Source: Harmothoe impar (lineage: Eukaryota > Annelida > Polychaeta > Phyllodocida > Polynoidae). From it: a DNA stretch of 64,000 nucleotides. Of the stretch, positions 52,983-62,402 are shown piece after piece. The stretch spans positions 2,048,845 through 2,112,844 of the forward strand of contig OX381716.1 of NCBI GenBank assembly GCA_947462335.1. Reading direction: 5' to 3'. Every line of letters starts with the position of its first letter. Positions within the stretch are counted from its first letter, which is position 1. The notes under the pieces are model-generated. The model worked only from the letters and a program-made list of their open reading frames with translations. It did not search any database and was not told where the DNA came from. The translations under genes were made by a program, and so were the position numbers.

Positions 52983-53018
52983 GTGGCGCCACCTGAGCTG
53001 ATCACCTCTCTGTCCTGA
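52983..53018 (+). CDS. Candidate terminal coding exon (ends VAPPELITSLS)
   Basis: Directly after the acceptor-like CACAG, the first frame reads VAPPELITSLS and then TGA. If the acceptor is real, this would be the last coding exon of a plus-strand gene whose earlier exons lie upstream, possibly outside what can be recognised here. The exon edge overlaps a perfect 16-bp palindrome CAGGTGGCGCCACCTG (52980-52995), which also resembles paired E-box or CTCF half-sites, so the patch could instead be regulatory. Confidence 0.25.
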   Translation: MAPPELITSLS

Positions 53019-53051
53019 TACGACCATCTTTGTCCACTGGTGCTAAATAGA

Positions 53052-53201
53052 CAAAGGCCCATGGCCAGAGGATATTTTGGTATCGTTCCCCCCGAGGTGG
53101 GGCTGGGGCAGTATCCCACGAAGCCGCAGGCTGAGTGGGATGCACCTCAGCCCCACCGAGGGGGGAACGATACCAAAAATTCTCTGACCATGGGCCTTTG
53201 C
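53052..53201. repeat. Hairpin MITE sharing its centre with 39799-39950
   Basis: Arms CAAAGGCCCATGGCCAGAGG, TTTTGGTATCGTTCCCCCC, GAGGTGGGGCTGGGG and reverse complements. Centre GTATCCCACGAAGCCGCAGG then CTGAGTGGGAT. Confidence 0.93.
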
Positions 53202-53695
53202 CTTTATTTCATGGTTTTTAACCTTAAAAATATGTTAAATTGCATATTAATGGCCATAAGAATTTGAACAAATGATGATGTCATAGGCAATGTGATACAG
53301 GAACATTGTATCCCATGGGGGGCATGGGATACGGGATTTCTAGTACTTAAGCATAGTGATCATTATATCCGCCATGAAATAAGGTATGATCCTTTATGGA
53401 ACTGGGTTTGACGCTAAACCAGGAATTTGGCAGGAAAGAGGCATCTGTCAGAGAAGTGAACACCTCAGAGACGTAGTTCGTCCGTTAAGCTCCGTCCCAG
53501 AATGTGCCTGCCAATAGCACACAGCGTCCCTGCCCTTTGACGTTGACTGTAATTACGTCCGTCAATAGGACGTCTAAACACGTCACCAGTAACCCACGTG
53601 ATCAGCATGCTCAGGGCAGGCTGTGGGGGGGGGGGGGGAGGTAGTAGCCTGCTTGTGTAGCATCTGATGGAACTATGGCTCTAGACCCCTAAATT
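53202..53695. other. No gene recognised
   Basis: ACGTC-rich patch at 53530-53605 (GTTGACTGTAATTACGTCC, CCCACGTGATCAGC), then a G run at about 53627-53639. Confidence 0.45.
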
Positions 53696-53696
53696 T

Positions 53697-53816
53697 CACC
53701 CTCAGAAAAGTGAGAGTCATTGTCGCTAAAACTGACTAAAACTCCATAGCCCGGTGTGGGCACTGCCTAACTCTCAGGTGAGGGTAGTATTAGCGACAAT
53801 GACTCTCACTTTTCTG
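53697..53816. repeat. Family C MITE, complete
   Basis: CACCCTCAGAAAAGTGAGAG, TCATTGTCGCTAAAACT at the left; AGTATTAGCGACAATGACTC, TCACTTTTCTG at the right. Confidence 0.92.
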
Positions 53817-53829
53817 TGTGTGTTGATAT

Positions 53830-54015
53830 CAATGGCGACATGGGCATTTCTTAAAATCGACATGCGACATAAGGCTTAAAAAGATAGTGACATGGGACAT
53901 GGACGGTTCTTAAAGTCGACATGAGACATTAGTATTTATAAGTGACATAGACATGCAACAGTGCAACATGCGACATGGTCATTTCTTAAAACTGACACGC
54001 GACATGCAGACCCTG
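53830..54015. repeat. GACATGCGACATG family
   Basis: Repeated CGACATGGGCATTTCTTAAA, ATCGACATGCGACAT and AAAGTCGACATGAGACAT words, the reverse complement of 50390-50490. Confidence 0.8.
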
Positions 54016-54019
54016 TTGT

Positions 54020-54525
54020 GACCCCCCCTTCATGGGTCCCGGAACTCAACACCGTCAATAGTAAAACAAGAAATACGTCTGTTTATACTGTAAAAATGCA
54101 ATAGATTCTACTGCTCAGCTACGTTAAAGGGGCATTCTCACCACTCGCACTTACCACATAGCGGACTAGAACAGTACTAGAATTGTGAGTGGGAAACGCT
54201 TGGTGAGAATGCCACTTTAACTCATGTTGAATTTCAAAGTGGTTTCATGTTCCCTGTGTTTCAAATACCCAGTAAACATTGTCACAAGCCGTCCGGGTCA
54301 TGGTGAAGCCACTTTCTAAGTCTACTCATACCTGGAGGCTAAAAACATGGAACGACAAAAATGTGGACATTGAACTGAGATTTCCAGGAAATTGGGAGAG
54401 GTTCAAGGACGGATGACATCAGTTGGTGAAATGTCACACGTCGCTCACATGATACATATATACTGTATCGTGCAAAGTTCACTTAGACATGATGTGTGGG
54501 CGTATGATATATAGACAGAGGTCCA
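54020..54525. other. No gene recognised
   Basis: GGGGCATTCTCACCACTCGC (54130) and GGTGAGAATGCCACTTTAA (54201) form an inverted pair, another short MITE of about 100 bp at 54125-54222. Otherwise plain. Confidence 0.5.
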
Positions 54526-54529
54526 CGAT

Positions 54530-54775
54530 AATCTGTCCGAACGGCAGGTTTCTCCATTAGGTGGAGCCAAGTGTGATGTGATCCAATGCACCATAAGTGG
54601 AAAAAACAGGAGTTCAGACTGATTAGAGTGGATCTCTGTATTCATTTTATGTAATTCTTAATTACTTTCATCAAAATAGACAATCAAAGATTGGTTTTAT
54701 AGCTATTTTGGTGACATCATCGTGGAGAAACAGCCCGTGGAGAATGAGCATCAGTGTCTCCATAGGGGTGTGGAG
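54530..54775 (-). repeat. Composite dispersed repeat, empty-site copy
   Basis: Reverse-complement relative of 12300-12660 lacking the 109-bp MITE. GAGTTCAGACTGATTAGAGT then GGATCTCTGTATTC spans the empty junction. Confidence 0.85.
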
Positions 54776-54900
54776 AAAAGAACAGCCATTTTAGTACTTA
54801 AGAATAGTAACTTTTCACATGAAAATTAATATGGTCTATTTCTACGCCATACTATAACAACAGTAGGGTGGAATAGCCAATTACCCTGATAAAGCCCCAA

Positions 54901-55128
54901 GCTATTTTCAATGTTGAAAAATAAAAATATTTTTTCACTTCTGAAAAAAATGATAAAATTGAAAAAGTTGACAGTTGACAGCAACAATTTTCGCTGTTGA
55001 CAGTTGACAGCAACTATTTTCAATGTTAAAAAATAATTTAAAAAATTTCATATCTGAAAAAAATGATGAAATTGAAAAAGTTGACAGTTGACAGCAACAA
55101 TTTTCGCTGTTGACAGTTGACAGTTTTC
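54901..55128. repeat. 113-bp tandem duplication with TTGACAGTTGACAG
   Basis: GAAAAAGTTGACAGTTGACA at 54961 and 55074; TTTTCGCTGTTGACAGTTGA at 54989 and 55100. AT-rich. The segment ends TTTTTTGAGTGAGCCTTG, like a family G terminus. Confidence 0.9.
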
Positions 55129-55164
55129 ATACTACTCTTTTTTGAGTGAGCCTTGTCGGCCACC

Positions 55165-55325
55165 GTAGTAAATAGTTAGTGTAGGTACACAGCAGAATAT
55201 CTACAGTAGAATCTACTGTAGAATGGATTTACAGTAGATTCTAGTGTTAACCTACAATAAACTGTACACCTACAGTAGGATCTGCTGTACACTTACACAA
55301 GTGAGAACCACCTTTTTACAGTGTA
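55165..55325. repeat. CTACTGTAGA element
   Basis: GTTAGTGTAGGTACACAGCA, CTACAGTAGAATCTACTGTA, CACCTACAGTAGGATCTGCT, CTTTTTACAGTGTA. Ends resemble 40310-40462. Confidence 0.75.
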
Positions 55326-55429
55326 GTTATTCACCTGAGGGTTTTCTGCATCATGAGCTGACTCGTAGATAGAGACCTCAGCCCCCCCCCCCCCTCAGTG
55401 ACTTGAAATATAAACTTTTTTTTTCAGAA

Positions 55430-55655
55430 TTGGATAACAATTTCAAGGATAAGCCCTCTTTTGCTAGCTAGGGTAAAAAATTGACTCACAAACTTCAGCG
55501 CTGACTCACTAACAACAGCATCGACTCTGAAATAGCCCAAAAATTACTTGAAATCTTTTCTTTTTTTAAATTGGATATAAATGTCTAGGGTCGGCCCTGT
55601 TTTGCTAGGTAGGGTCGGGTTACCTGAAACACACCTTTTTGTTGGCCTTATTCAC
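55430..55655 (-). repeat. Family D repeat, reverse orientation
   Basis: TTTTGCTAGCTAGGGTAAAA, TTCAGCGCTGACTCACTAAC, CTAGGGTCGGCCCTGTTTTG, GGTTACCTGAAACACACC. Confidence 0.85.
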
Positions 55656-55689
55656 CTGAGAGTTGTCTTCAGTATGAGCTGATTCAGAG

Positions 55690-57020
55690 ATATAGACCTA
55701 ACTCACCCCCCCCCCCCCCACGTACGTGCCGTGTTATTGCCATTTCCGGGTCCCTGCGTCTATTTTCACGGCACATTACGTCCTGCACACGGCATTGATG
55801 ACGTCATTTATAATCATAGAAAACATGACTGAAATACTCAACTGAGCAAATTATCTGATCAATATGAATGCCCGAGTAGAAACCCGCTGTCCTCTTCACT
55901 ACCTATAACCTTTGACCTTTTGACAAATAGGCAAATAAACCTCTTTTGACGTAATTGGACATGTTTAATCAGACTGATATGATGGAGTAACACTCAGTTT
56001 ATAGACAACATTTCTATATTGTCATGCGTAAATTGTGTATTCATTTAGAGACAATATGTCTATGTGACCATTCTGTCATAGTGTGTATTTATTTATAGAG
56101 AATACATGTCTAAGTTACCATTAGTTAATGATATATCCGCCCCCTTATGATTGCCGTTTCACGCCCTGCCTCAGCCCATTACGGGTTTGGTGTACGGGGA
56201 TCCCAAGGATTCTCTCTCTTTGTGAAGCATATTTCAAACTCGATTTTCTCAGCTATTTGACAGGTTTGAAAGAAGAGGAAGGTATTTGTCAATAGGACAC
56301 ACAAATTTATAGTTATAAACACTCTCCATCTCTTTCAAATGTGTAAAATAACTGAGAAAATCGAAATCGAAATACACACACAGAAATTGAACACACACAG
56401 TCATAGTCGCCAAAACTACCCTCACCTGAGAGTTTTTAGCGACAATGACTCTCACTTTTCTGAGGGTGTAGATTTTACAGAGCGAGAAAACCCCTGGGAT
56501 CCTTGAACAAGGAGGTGCGAGATTGCGAGAGTTTGTGCGTGAATTGTAACCCCGATTGTAACCCTAAGCGGGCCTATTTATCATAGACAATACGTCCACG
56601 TTAGTGTAGCAGCCGGCCTCATATGACCCTCTACACACCCCCCCCCCCCCCCGCCTGCCCCCCCCCCCCCACCCTAAATAAGTTTTGAAGGGGTTTTATT
56701 GAACTTCCCACAATATACAAAAAGCAGTATGGCGAAGTCAACGTGTTTCATAAGTATCATAAATCAATATCAGTTCAATCATTTTCACATTTGTTGATGT
56801 AGAATGAAATGTACCTTTATTATAGACAATAAGTCACTGTTATGAAAGTGTAGCCACTAACAGTCGCCCCGTGTGACCCCCCCCCCCCCCCCCCCCCCGT
56901 GTACCTCATGCATACAGCCCCGTGTTGTGACGTTAACAGAACGCTGCGTCCATTTCACGCCACATTACGTCCTGGACACGCGCCTGATGACGTCATACGT
57001 CACGTGGCCATACGTCACAG
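55690..57020. repeat. Diverged duplicated block with C runs, ATAGACAAT words and CRE-like sites
   Basis: 55700-55815 and 56870-57005 share, in order, a long C run, CCGTGTT, CTGCGTC, TTTCACG, CACATTACGTCCTG and TGATGACGTCAT. In between, ATAGACAATA-type words recur near 55998, 56047, 56095, 56582 and 56825, and C runs at about 56637 and 56660. The block looks like an old degenerate tandem array. Confidence 0.7.
56400..56468. repeat. Family C MITE, short copy
   Basis: AGTCATAGTCGCCAAAACTA and CCCTCACCTGAGAG, then TTTTTAGCGACAATGACTCT and CACTTTTCTGAGGGTG. Confidence 0.88.
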
Positions 57021-57214
57021 CTCGGGGCGCCACCTGGTGCCGTATGGGGGTAGCTGGCTGTGGGGAGCATACTGATGGTGGAGGGGTTAACTGATATCTC
57101 ACTTTCTGTTTTTGTAAATGGTAATTATAGTAAATGCTGCATAAGATAGTGACATCTCCAGGTTAAATACATGCTTGTATTTGTAGTAGATCTACAACTT
57201 TAGCCCATAAAAGC

Positions 57215-57295
57215 ATGACATACTTTATGGACGGCCCCTAAATGAAATCCACCCCTTCCAGTTGTTAAAAAGAATGACCACTCCCTTGGTCCATC
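57215..57295. repeat. Family E fragment
   Basis: CCACCCCTTCCAGTTGTTAA then AAGAATGACCACTCCCTTGG matches the 3' part of family E. Confidence 0.65.
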
Positions 57296-57920
57296 TGTGA
57301 CAGGAGAGTTGCACGTGAGGGGCGTGGTTTAGCAGGGAGGGCAGCAACTTTAGATCGTCACATCTGATCCTGTTATACCCGAGCTTGTCACAATGACTAT
57401 ATCAGGTCATCACCTTGGTTGTCACCCCCCTGCGTTTCACGACCACTAGTAAAATTTCTTTCACAAGATTTCCTATTGAAATCTATAGAAAACAAATGTA
57501 AATACATGTACCACATTTTGCCAGCTACAAATGTCCTCTTCAATTTTAAATATTGCCCTGTTGACGAAATTCCATTTATATCGACCTCCGAGTCCGTTCT
57601 GAAAGACCCTCCAGAGGAACTTGAGGTTTTTTGTAACTTACACATCTTTAACAGCCTGGGGTGGGGGTGCAGGGTAGATTAGCCACACGCGGGGGGGGGG
57701 GGGGGGGGGGAGAGAATTAGGCCCTTCTCCAGAGGAGGTCAAGATGGATGACCGTCAGGGTGAACTACTATTGACAACAGGAGGAGAGGGCTGACACATT
57801 GGATGGTTCTAAGGTAGACGATACAGCCCCGACCCCCGCGCCCCCTGGTGGATTCACGGGGCGGAAAACAACATGGCGGACCTAATCAGGCGGCAGTAAC
57901 TGGTTTGTGTCATTACATGC
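57296..57920. other. No gene assigned; two overlapping frames and poly-G
   Basis: Frames 57397-57645 (minus) and 57419-57682 (plus) overlap almost fully, so neither is favoured. G run of about 20 bp at 57690. ACAACATGGCGGACC at 57869 is another YY1-like start motif, giving a 9-codon frame only. CCCCCTGGTGGATTC at 57841 is CTCF-like. Confidence 0.4.
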
Positions 57921-57924
57921 AAGT

Positions 57925-58290
57925 TAACCCTTCAAGGAAGCATGTCGCTAAAATATGCACCAATGCAGCCCGGCGGCTAACTCGCCGGTGCTACATTGGT
58001 GCATCATGCCGACCCTTCAGGAGCGTCTCACCCCGTAGGATGGGCATGATGCTTGAATGCAGCCCTGGCGAGTTACTCACCAGGGCTGCATTCATGCATC
58101 ATGCCGACCCTACGGGGTTAGACGCTCCCTGTAGGGTTGTCATGCTGCACCAATGCAAACCCGAGTGACTTACTCGGTGCATTGTGCATATCCTGACGGG
58201 TCGTCATGATGCAGGAGTGCAGCATCGGTGAGTTACTCACCAGTGCTGTTTTCATGACAACCAAAGGGACTATGCTGCCCTAAAAGGGTT
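57925..58290. repeat. Family A element, longest copy
   Basis: Opens GTTAACCCTTCAAGGAAGC and ends GCCCTAAAAGGGTTAC, with four hairpin modules such as GATGCTTGAATGCAGCCCTG, GCGAGTTACTCACCAGGGC, TGCATTCATGCATCATGCC. Confidence 0.9.
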
Positions 58291-58862
58291 ACATTAATGA
58301 CCCCTAAGGGTTGCCGTGGAGCAGCTGGGGGCATGTTTTACAGAAATTGGGCTCTTCACAATTTAGAGAACACTTAACGTGTTAAATTAGGAGGGTCTGG
58401 TGAAGCCGTTGCCCCAAGTGTCGTTTTAACCCTTTAAGGACCGCATACTACAAATGTACTGTAATGCATAATTCGGCCGTACGGGGTTAACTGGGAGAAT
58501 GAACTGTGTTTGAATGGGAGCTTAATTTGATGCATTAAAGAACAACCCTAGGGAGGTTCTCTTTAATGTTTTACTTTTTACAAGAGAATAAACAGTCTTC
58601 AAACTATCATGCTGACAATCCCTAAAGGTTCCCTTGTCTCCCCTACAACACGGCCCCGCTCTATACCCTACGTACTAGTAGCGACACCTGGGGTGTGTGG
58701 TACACTAACAGTCTCCCCTCCCCATCAGACTCCAGTTAGCACCAACATAATCCGTCTTTTACCGCTCCCATCCTGTCACAATGTTCTATTTCCATCCGTC
58801 TCGCCGTGTGACCTTGACCGTCACATCTGACCTTGGTGCTAACCTTGACCTAATTCCTGCAG

Positions 58863-58941
58863 TGCCGATGATGACCTTCAGGAGAAGAAGGAAGACGAAT
58901 GGGACACGTCCTGTTCCCCTAACACAAGTCATATCTGTTAG
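58863..58941 (+). CDS. Candidate terminal coding exon, acidic-lysine-rich tail
   Basis: Branch-point-like GCTAAC, then CTTGACCTAATTCCTGCAG, forms a plausible acceptor ending at 58862. The following frame reads ADDDLQEKKEDEWDTSC and then six residues to TAG at 58939-58941. The charged composition looks natural. A second acceptor-like TCTCCCCTCCCCATCAG ends at about 58729. No domain or upstream exon is recognised, and TGACCTT words in and around the exon could instead be nuclear-receptor half-sites. Confidence 0.27.
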
Positions 58942-59720
58942 AAATAGAACCTGAGAGATAATAGTAGACTGATAATAGACCTTACACCACCCCTATCTGT
59001 TATGAAGATAAAACACTGGACGTTGGGCAGTGTGATGCAATGCTATGAGGACAAAAAAGTTGTTTTTACGTTATGTTTGGCTATTTCATGTTTGTTTACA
59101 TCATATTTGTAGAGTAATGGAAATAAGAGCGGACAGATGACACAACACATGACTGTGTTTTCACAAATGTAGATGAGCCTGATTTTGGAAAAATTGTAGA
59201 TTTTTCCAATTTTTCCACTTCCTGGGTCCGTCCTGCCAGTAACACATTTTTTATTTAAAAAAAAAAGTGAAAGCACCATACACAGAGGTCGGAACAGAAT
59301 ATTTTTGGGGGGAGGGGAGTGGTGACTAAAAAAATAAGATATATATATATATATATGGTAATTTCGTACATATTTAGAGCCAAGTCGAAAAATCTAGTAA
59401 CATCGATTCTCCACAGTGACTTGATACATAAGAGACCTAGCAGTAGCAGAGATTTCCTCACGCATCATGTCAGATGATAGGAGGCTTCCATAAAGTATGT
59501 ACGCACATTTTATCCAGAAATTGCCCCCCCCCCCCCCATCCCCACTAAAGATCTTGTACACATTAAAATAAAGGGTTTATATACGCAACAACTTTCAGAA
59601 AATAGACCATACCCCCCCACCCTTTGTGCGTACGTACCTTATGGAAGCCCCCCATAGCTCCATCCTCTTTGGCATCTTGCTGCATTTGTACAGTAAATTA
59701 ATGTAGATTCCACTGAAACA
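58942..59720. other. No gene recognised
   Basis: (TA) run at 59338-59357, poly-C at about 59523-59538. GGAGGCTTCCATAAAG-like (59479) and CTTATGGAAGCCCCCC (59637) are an inverted pair enclosing the poly-C, probably a MITE of about 170 bp. Confidence 0.5.
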
Positions 59721-59725
59721 GAGAA

Positions 59726-59965
59726 GGTGGGGAGACCGAGGTCAAAGAGTATACACATAAACTCGAAATAAAAGACTTCTTATCAGTGACGTCAGCACAT
59801 AAACCACCAAGGTTATTGCTGTGACAGGAGTGACCTTCAAGAATGGCCGGTTTGACCTTGAGGTGACATTGAGTGACAGACACCGGAGGGGGCCGCGGTC
59901 GGCGGTCCTGTCTCAAGGTCATTAGTGGCAGAACCCCCAAGGTCACCGAGGTCAAACAGTGCATT
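59726..59965. promoter_or_regulatory. Cluster of AGGTCA-type half-sites
   Basis: At least six AGGTCA/TGACCT words in 240 bp. They include GACCGAGGTCAAAG (59732), GTGACCTTCAAG (59830), TTGACCTTGAGGTGAC (59849), CTCAAGGTCATT (59912, containing the full TCAAGGTCA) and CCAAGGTCACCGAGGTCAAA (59936). TCAAGGTCA is the known ERR/FTZ-F1-type monomer site. A further cluster lies at 58808-58880. Confidence 0.35.
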
Positions 59966-60085
59966 CTGGGTAGCGGCCAGTAGTTCCGTTTGCACCCACA
60001 AGGTGTTGTTCCTCTTCTGTGTAGGTCTAGACGGCACCACCACCAGTTTGTGTGATACAGCCACACCCGTCATTAGGTGTCCCAT
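59837..60085 (-). CDS. Candidate minus-strand coding patch, 82 codons, unknown
   Basis: From ATG 60085 the minus strand is open for 82 codons. It contains LWVQTELLAATQNALFDLG and later GPPTAAPSGVCHSMSPQG, a natural-looking mix of helical and Pro/Ser-rich sequence. GACCTACACAG ahead of the AAGAGGAAC codons could be an acceptor or a donor context. A second minus-strand frame (59698-60066) overlaps it. The region also holds the AGGTCA cluster, so regulation rather than coding may explain the conserved-looking composition. No family was recognised. Confidence 0.25.
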   Translation of the reverse strand: MGHLMTGVAVSHKLVVVPSRPTQKRNNTLWVQTELLAATQNALFDLGDLGGSATNDLETGPPTAAPSGVCHSMSPQGQTGHS

Positions 60086-60227
60086 TGAAATAAATTAGTC
60101 CCCAATATCACTATTCCCTCTTGACAACATACAGTATAAAATCGACCCGGCGACCCTGTAAGAGCCTGTAATAACCCTTACGGGCAAGGAACAAGTAAAT
60201 GCTGCGGGTTTAATACTACTTCTTTAA

Positions 60228-60318
60228 AGCCCCAGCGCCCCTATATATAGGGCTGAGTACCTGTCCCGGCGTCACTCCGACTGCCGCTGGAGGGGTACCG
60301 AGATCTGCGCCTTTAAAT
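60228..60318 (-). repeat. Family B repeat, reverse orientation
   Basis: AAAGCCCCAGCGCCCCTATA, GGCTGAGTACCTGTCCCGG, GCCGCTGGAGGGGTACCGAG, ATCTGCGCCTTTAAA: reverse complement of 36530-36603. Confidence 0.88.
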
Positions 60319-60323
60319 CAGCA

Positions 60324-60500
60324 ACACAGAGAAAAGAAGCAGCATCAAAATGGAGTCCAAGTTGCCTCCAGAATGACTCCCCTCTTTAGCGGAGCCCTGG
60401 CTACGTAAGCGAGCCTAGCCTGAGTAGGTGACTCCCTGGTCGACCTGGGGGAGTCACATAGTTCCCTGACTCACATAGGAATGTCACATATAGACCTAGG
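60324..60500. repeat. Family H foldback, 5' part
   Basis: CACAGAGAAAAGAAGCAGCA, CAAAATGGAGTCCAAGTTGC, CTCCAGAATGACTCCCCTC. The right arm is missing or too diverged. Confidence 0.8.
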
Positions 60501-60928
60501 CTCCCATAAAGATATTTATATAGATATTGTGCCATTCCAAAACGCAAAGACTCTCCCTCCTCCCACTCCCTCTGCCTGGTGAGGTCATTTTGTACTATTG
60601 GTTACTCTTCAAGGGACGACCTGATTGAGAGGACTTGTGTTGTTAAGATAACATAGTTAAACCCCCCTGACACAGATGTGACAAGGCCAACGTAAATACC
60701 ACAAACCAGAACGCTGCCCGTGTTGGACTCCGGGTTGTACTACATAAACAAATACTGCATTCTTACAGTGTCACTCTAAGTGAGCTAATTTGGGGTTTTG
60801 GATAGAAAACCTAACCCTTTAACCCTTAAGGGCCGCATTGTACATTAGTTAGTCTGTCATTGGTTGTAATACATACGGGAAACAAACATTGATGGGCTCA
60901 AACTAAGTTTGAAACTACGAATAAACTC
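60501..60928. other. No gene recognised
   Basis: CTAACCCTTTAACCCTTAAG at 60809-60828 resembles a family A end. Confidence 0.45.
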
Positions 60929-60930
60929 TC

Positions 60931-61178
60931 ACAGAGAAAAGAAGCAGCGCCAAAAGGGAGTCAAGATGGCCTCCAGAATGACTCCCCTCTTTTTGGGAGT
61001 CCAGGCTGCATGAAAGAACCTAGGTGGTTCCATGGGCGACCTGAGGGAGTCATCTGGGGGAGTCACATAGTTCCCTGACCCACCAAGGGAGTCACATAAG
61101 GACCTGGGCTCCCCTAAAGAGGGGAGTCATTCTGGAGGCTACCTGGACTCCCTTTTGACGCTGTTTCTTTTCTCAGTG
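60931..61178. mobile_element. Family H foldback, complete copy
   Basis: About 248 bp. The left arm ACAGAGAAAAGAAGCAGCGC, AAAAGGGAGTC, GCCTCCAGAATGACTCCCCT pairs with AGGGGAGTCATTCTGGAGGC, GACTCCCTTTTGACGC and TGTTTCTTTTCTCAGTGT. The centre repeats GGGAGTCA(C/T). Confidence 0.93.
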
Positions 61179-61199
61179 TACTAACGGTGGACTCTGCGT

Positions 61200-61295
61200 G
61201 GACTAGTCGTGGTTGTGGTCACGTGGTGTTTGACCACGTGACTCTGGGACGTGTATAACGTGTACAATGTAACACGTCTCAGTACCACGTGACGA
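61200..61295. promoter_or_regulatory. CACGTG cluster
   Basis: Three perfect CACGTG E-boxes at 61220, 61235 and 61286, plus ACGTG words at 61249 and 61258. bHLH factors of the Myc/USF/TFE type bind this motif. No transcript is visible. Confidence 0.35.
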
Positions 61296-61339
61296 TGTGC
61301 CTACAGCGTGTCTGTCTTATGTCTGCATCTGTCCCCATG

Positions 61340-61492
61340 TCCTCCTGGTATTGGCGTCGTCTTTTGTCTCTTTCTGTCTCCATGTATGTTATTATTATCT
61401 GTCTCTCTCTCTCCATCTGAAACTCTGTATCTCTCTCTCTCTCTCTCTGTTTCCCTCTCATCCCCTAGCCCACCCCCCCCCCCCCCCCCCCG
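61340..61492. repeat. CT-rich tract and poly-C
   Basis: (CT)n near 61400-61450 followed by CATCCCCTAGCC and a 20-bp C run. Open frames here are low-complexity. Confidence 0.9.
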
Positions 61493-61875
61493 CTGCCCTC
61501 CCTATAGTTATTCCTCCCTGGTGACTTTATAATTGAATTATTGCAGTCCTGCCTTGGTCCTGGGTCTTAGTGGTGATTGATTGACAGCTGGCTGTGTGAG
61601 ACCACGCCCCCCGGCTGCAGCTAATTAGGTCAGGCCACGCCCACTTTGTGCACGTGGTGCTATCAGGATTAGTGAGATATCACCCTCCCCCCGGCATTAC
61701 CCCCTGGGGACCTGCGGCTATTGTTAAACCTTAAGGAAGCTCTGACAGAATCATTATGCACCAAACACGTGTAATATTTAAATACAAATTTAATTCAAAG
61801 CTCCAAAGAGAATCAGCTCTATACTGAGAACCCAACTAGCAAAAAAAAACACGTTACAATCCAATCACAGCGCGG
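61493..61875. other. No gene recognised
   Basis: GC-rich at 61560-61700, then AT-rich. No exon supported. Confidence 0.45.
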
Positions 61876-61879
61876 TAAG

Positions 61880-62040
61880 AACGTCACGTGACGTGCCCCT
61901 TGATGACAGTCATGACGTCACGTCCTCCTCAGACAGATGCCACCACGAGCACACCGTATTATCGCTCACCGTGATTACAGCGGCCATTACACTGATTGGA
62001 CGCCGTTAGTCACGTGACTAACACGTTGTCATGGTAACAT
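61880..62040. promoter_or_regulatory. E-box / CRE / X-box-like cluster
   Basis: GTCACGTGAC at 61883, the full CRE TGACGTCA at 61913-61920, CACGTG at 62011, and X-box-like GTTGTCATGGTAAC at 62025-62038, in a CpG-rich patch. Strong promoter-like motif content; no start site or gene can be assigned. Confidence 0.4.
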
Positions 62041-62114
62041 GACGCTACTTGTGTAGACAAGGTCTGTGTGTGTGTAGTGTACAGCAAAGACGGACATGCT
62101 CTTAGTGAGTCAGC

Positions 62115-62402
62115 ATTTGTTAACAACAGGGGGGGGGTGGGGTTATCGTGCAGAGCAGGCAACATTTTTAAACCCCCCGGTCAACAGGTCAACATTTTTT
62201 ACCCCCCCCCCCCCCTTGCGGATCAAAAATCGGCACGCGCGCGAGCCCTTTGAAGCATAGTAACGCACAGGCTTTTTGGCCCAAAACAGGTTAAATTTTT
62301 TCGACTCCCCAAGAGGGGTCTAAATGTTTCCCCCCCCCCCCCGTCAAGGGGTCCAAATCCTTTTGCTCCCCCCCCTCATGTATAAAAAATGATCAGTCCC
62401 TT
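62115..62402 (-). repeat. Family E repeat, reverse orientation
   Basis: AGCCCTTTGAAGCATAGTAA, CGCACAGGCTTTTTGGCCC, CCCCAAGAGGGGTCTAAATG, GTCAAGGGGTCCAAATCC, AAAATGATCAGTCCCTTAG. Contains three C runs of 10-13 bp. Confidence 0.88.

Noticed and set aside
52827..53027. 66-codon minus frame rich in Gly and Arg
   Set aside because: Low-complexity complement of the polypyrimidine tract.
57397..57682. 82- and 87-codon overlapping frames
   Set aside because: Almost complete sense/antisense overlap with no splice or start support for either; no reason to choose one.
61279..61532. Frames rich in Arg/Glu (minus) or Ser/Leu/Pro (plus)
   Set aside because: CT-rich and poly-C low-complexity sequence.
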